NCBI RefSeq assembly: GCF_018474005.1
Contig: NZ_JAHCSH010000004.1
Coordinates: forward strand, 372,001-436,000
DNA from: Curvibacter sp. CHRR-16
GTDB taxonomy: Bacteria > Pseudomonadota > Gammaproteobacteria > Burkholderiales > Burkholderiaceae_C
Length of the DNA: 64,000 bases
Reading direction: 5' to 3'
Shown here: positions 63,222 to 64,000 of the stretch, piece after piece
How positions within the stretch are numbered: position 1 is the stretch's first letter
Layout: each line of letters opens with the position of its first letter
Translations under genes and position numbers: made by a program
Notes under the pieces: model-generated
The model's input: the letters and a program-made list of their open reading frames with translations, nothing else
The model's database searches: none
What the model was told of the DNA's origin: nothing

Positions 63222-64000
63222 ATGATTTTAGCGACACCCTCCCCTTGGGCCTTGGGCCTGACCGCAGCCACCGCTGCTGCCTATGCGTGGCCGGCTTTGC
63301 GAGCGGGGCATGTATCGGCCAGTTTGGCCCGCAAATGGGTGGTGCTGGCGTGGGTGCTGCACGCTGCAACTTTGTTGCAAGGTTTGCTGATGGGGGAACC
63401 CCATTTTGGCTTTGCACCTGCCTTATCGGTCTGTGCTTGGCTGGTTGCCGCTATCTACATGGTGGAGAGCCAGGTTTTTCCACGCTTGCAAACGCGCTGG
63501 GCGCTGGCAGCAATAGGCTCCGTGGCCGTGGTATTGGCCCTGCTGTTTCCGGGCACGGTGCATGTGCGCGAAGGCAACAACCTGCTTTTGGTGCTGCACC
63601 TGCTCTTGGGCTTGGGCAGCTATGCGCTGTTTGCCTGCGCAGCCATCCATGCGTGGGTGATGGAACGCGCCGAAGATCGCATCCGCAAAGCCGCAGAACC
63701 CCAAAGTGGCCTGCCCTTGCTGACGCTGGAACGCCTAACGTACCGTTTTGCTTGGGCTGGCTTTGTCATGCTATCGCTCACCTTGTTGTTGGGAGCGGTG
63801 TTTGAACAATTGCTCAACGCCCCCCAAGGTTGGCGCTGGGATCACAAAACCGTGTTCTCTCTCATGGCTTGGGTGGTATTTGCAGGCTTATTGGCAGGGC
63901 GTCACTGGCGTGGCTGGCGTGGCAAGAAAGCCATGCGCTTGCTCTACATAGGCACAGCTTTGCTGCTATTGGCCTATGTGGGATCGCGCTTTGTGAAAGA
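63222..64000 (+). CDS. CcsA/YpjD-type cytochrome c assembly family membrane protein, 3' end outside window
   Basis: Polytopic membrane protein; 259 codons are present without a stop, and the C-terminus lies to the right. The frame starts MILATPSPWALGLTAATAAA, with about eight hydrophobic segments, and contains LHLLLGLGSYALFACAAIHAWVM and WRWDHKTVFSLMAWVVFAGLLAGRHWRGWRGKKA, the pattern of YpjD/HemX-like members of the cytochrome c assembly family. It usually lies beside ffh. Whether it handles haem is not established. Confidence 0.85.
   Translation, partial: MILATPSPWALGLTAATAAAYAWPALRAGHVSASLARKWVVLAWVLHAATLLQGLLMGEPHFGFAPALSVCAWLVAAIYMVESQVFPRLQTRWALAAIGSVAVVLALLFPGTVHVREGNNLLLVLHLLLGLGSYALFACAAIHAWVMERAEDRIRKAAEPQSGLPLLTLERLTYRFAWAGFVMLSLTLLLGAVFEQLLNAPQGWRWDHKTVFSLMAWVVFAGLLAGRHWRGWRGKKAMRLLYIGTALLLLAYVGSRFVK

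Noticed and set aside
1-64000. CRISPR array, rRNA genes or a replication origin
   Set aside because: No regularly spaced repeats, no rRNA-like sequence and no DnaA-box cluster with dnaA or dnaN were found.

Overview
The window looks like chromosomal DNA of a betaproteobacterium of the order Burkholderiales, most likely family Comamonadaceae. The grounds are GC-rich coding sequence, a hutC-hutUHDIG cluster, the ttcA, miaB, glnS and ffh products, and a two-hairpin dispersed intergenic repeat that I associate with that family. This is inference from protein character and gene order; no 16S rRNA is present.

Layout. 1-6814: end of a glucose/mannose-type ABC transport operon (gtsABC-like), a CHASE-GGDEF diguanylate cyclase, a ROK sugar kinase, a mannose-6-phosphate-isomerase-like cupin and a MidA-type methyltransferase. 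6887-10451: folB, ttcA, a DUF4136 lipoprotein, a histidine phosphatase and uppP. 10621-15045: an orphan branched-chain-amino-acid-type binding lipoprotein, a P-loop protein with a damaged Walker A motif coupled to glutaminase glsA, and two membrane proteins. 15053-22131: a complete histidine utilisation locus with the repressor divergent from hutUHDIG and a palindromic operator between them. 22280-25812: a chemoreceptor and glnS.

25809-31962 is the accessory part. An AT-rich Hanks-type Ser/Thr kinase and PP2C phosphatase pair is coupled to the end of glnS by an ATGA overlap. It is followed by broken pieces of a DUF924 gene that separate three toxin-antitoxin units: an intact addiction-module/RelE-ParE pair, an MNT nucleotidyltransferase whose HEPN toxin has lost its 5' half, and an intact HigB/HigA pair. 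A deletion remnant of a winged-helix/nucleotidyltransferase regulator lies 1.5 kb further on.

32009-50804: udk, a lipoprotein, an M14-type peptidase, an old yellow enzyme with a GST, a TraB/GumN protein, a ferredoxin, a split YeeE/YedE sulfur transporter, a universal stress protein, msrA, a TetR-controlled RND efflux pair, an isoaspartyl methyltransferase-type protein, a TolC-type channel, and the LPS-core genes waaA, waaC and a phosphomannomutase, then a LysE exporter. 50832-64000: a MOSC protein, a UbiH-type hydroxylase, a DsbC-type protein, an M61 peptidase, an enoyl-CoA hydratase, elongator tRNA-Met with a terminator, a second LysE exporter, miaB, an acetyl-CoA hydrolase/CoA-transferase, an EamA transporter, ffh and the start of a CcsA/YpjD-type cytochrome assembly protein.

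The most noteworthy items are the kinase/phosphatase cassette after glnS, the DUF924 fragment and toxin-antitoxin mosaic, the decayed MNT/HEPN unit, the dispersed 54-base repeat (one copy supplies the start codon of a lipoprotein gene), and a terminator-like hairpin inside the sugar transport operon.
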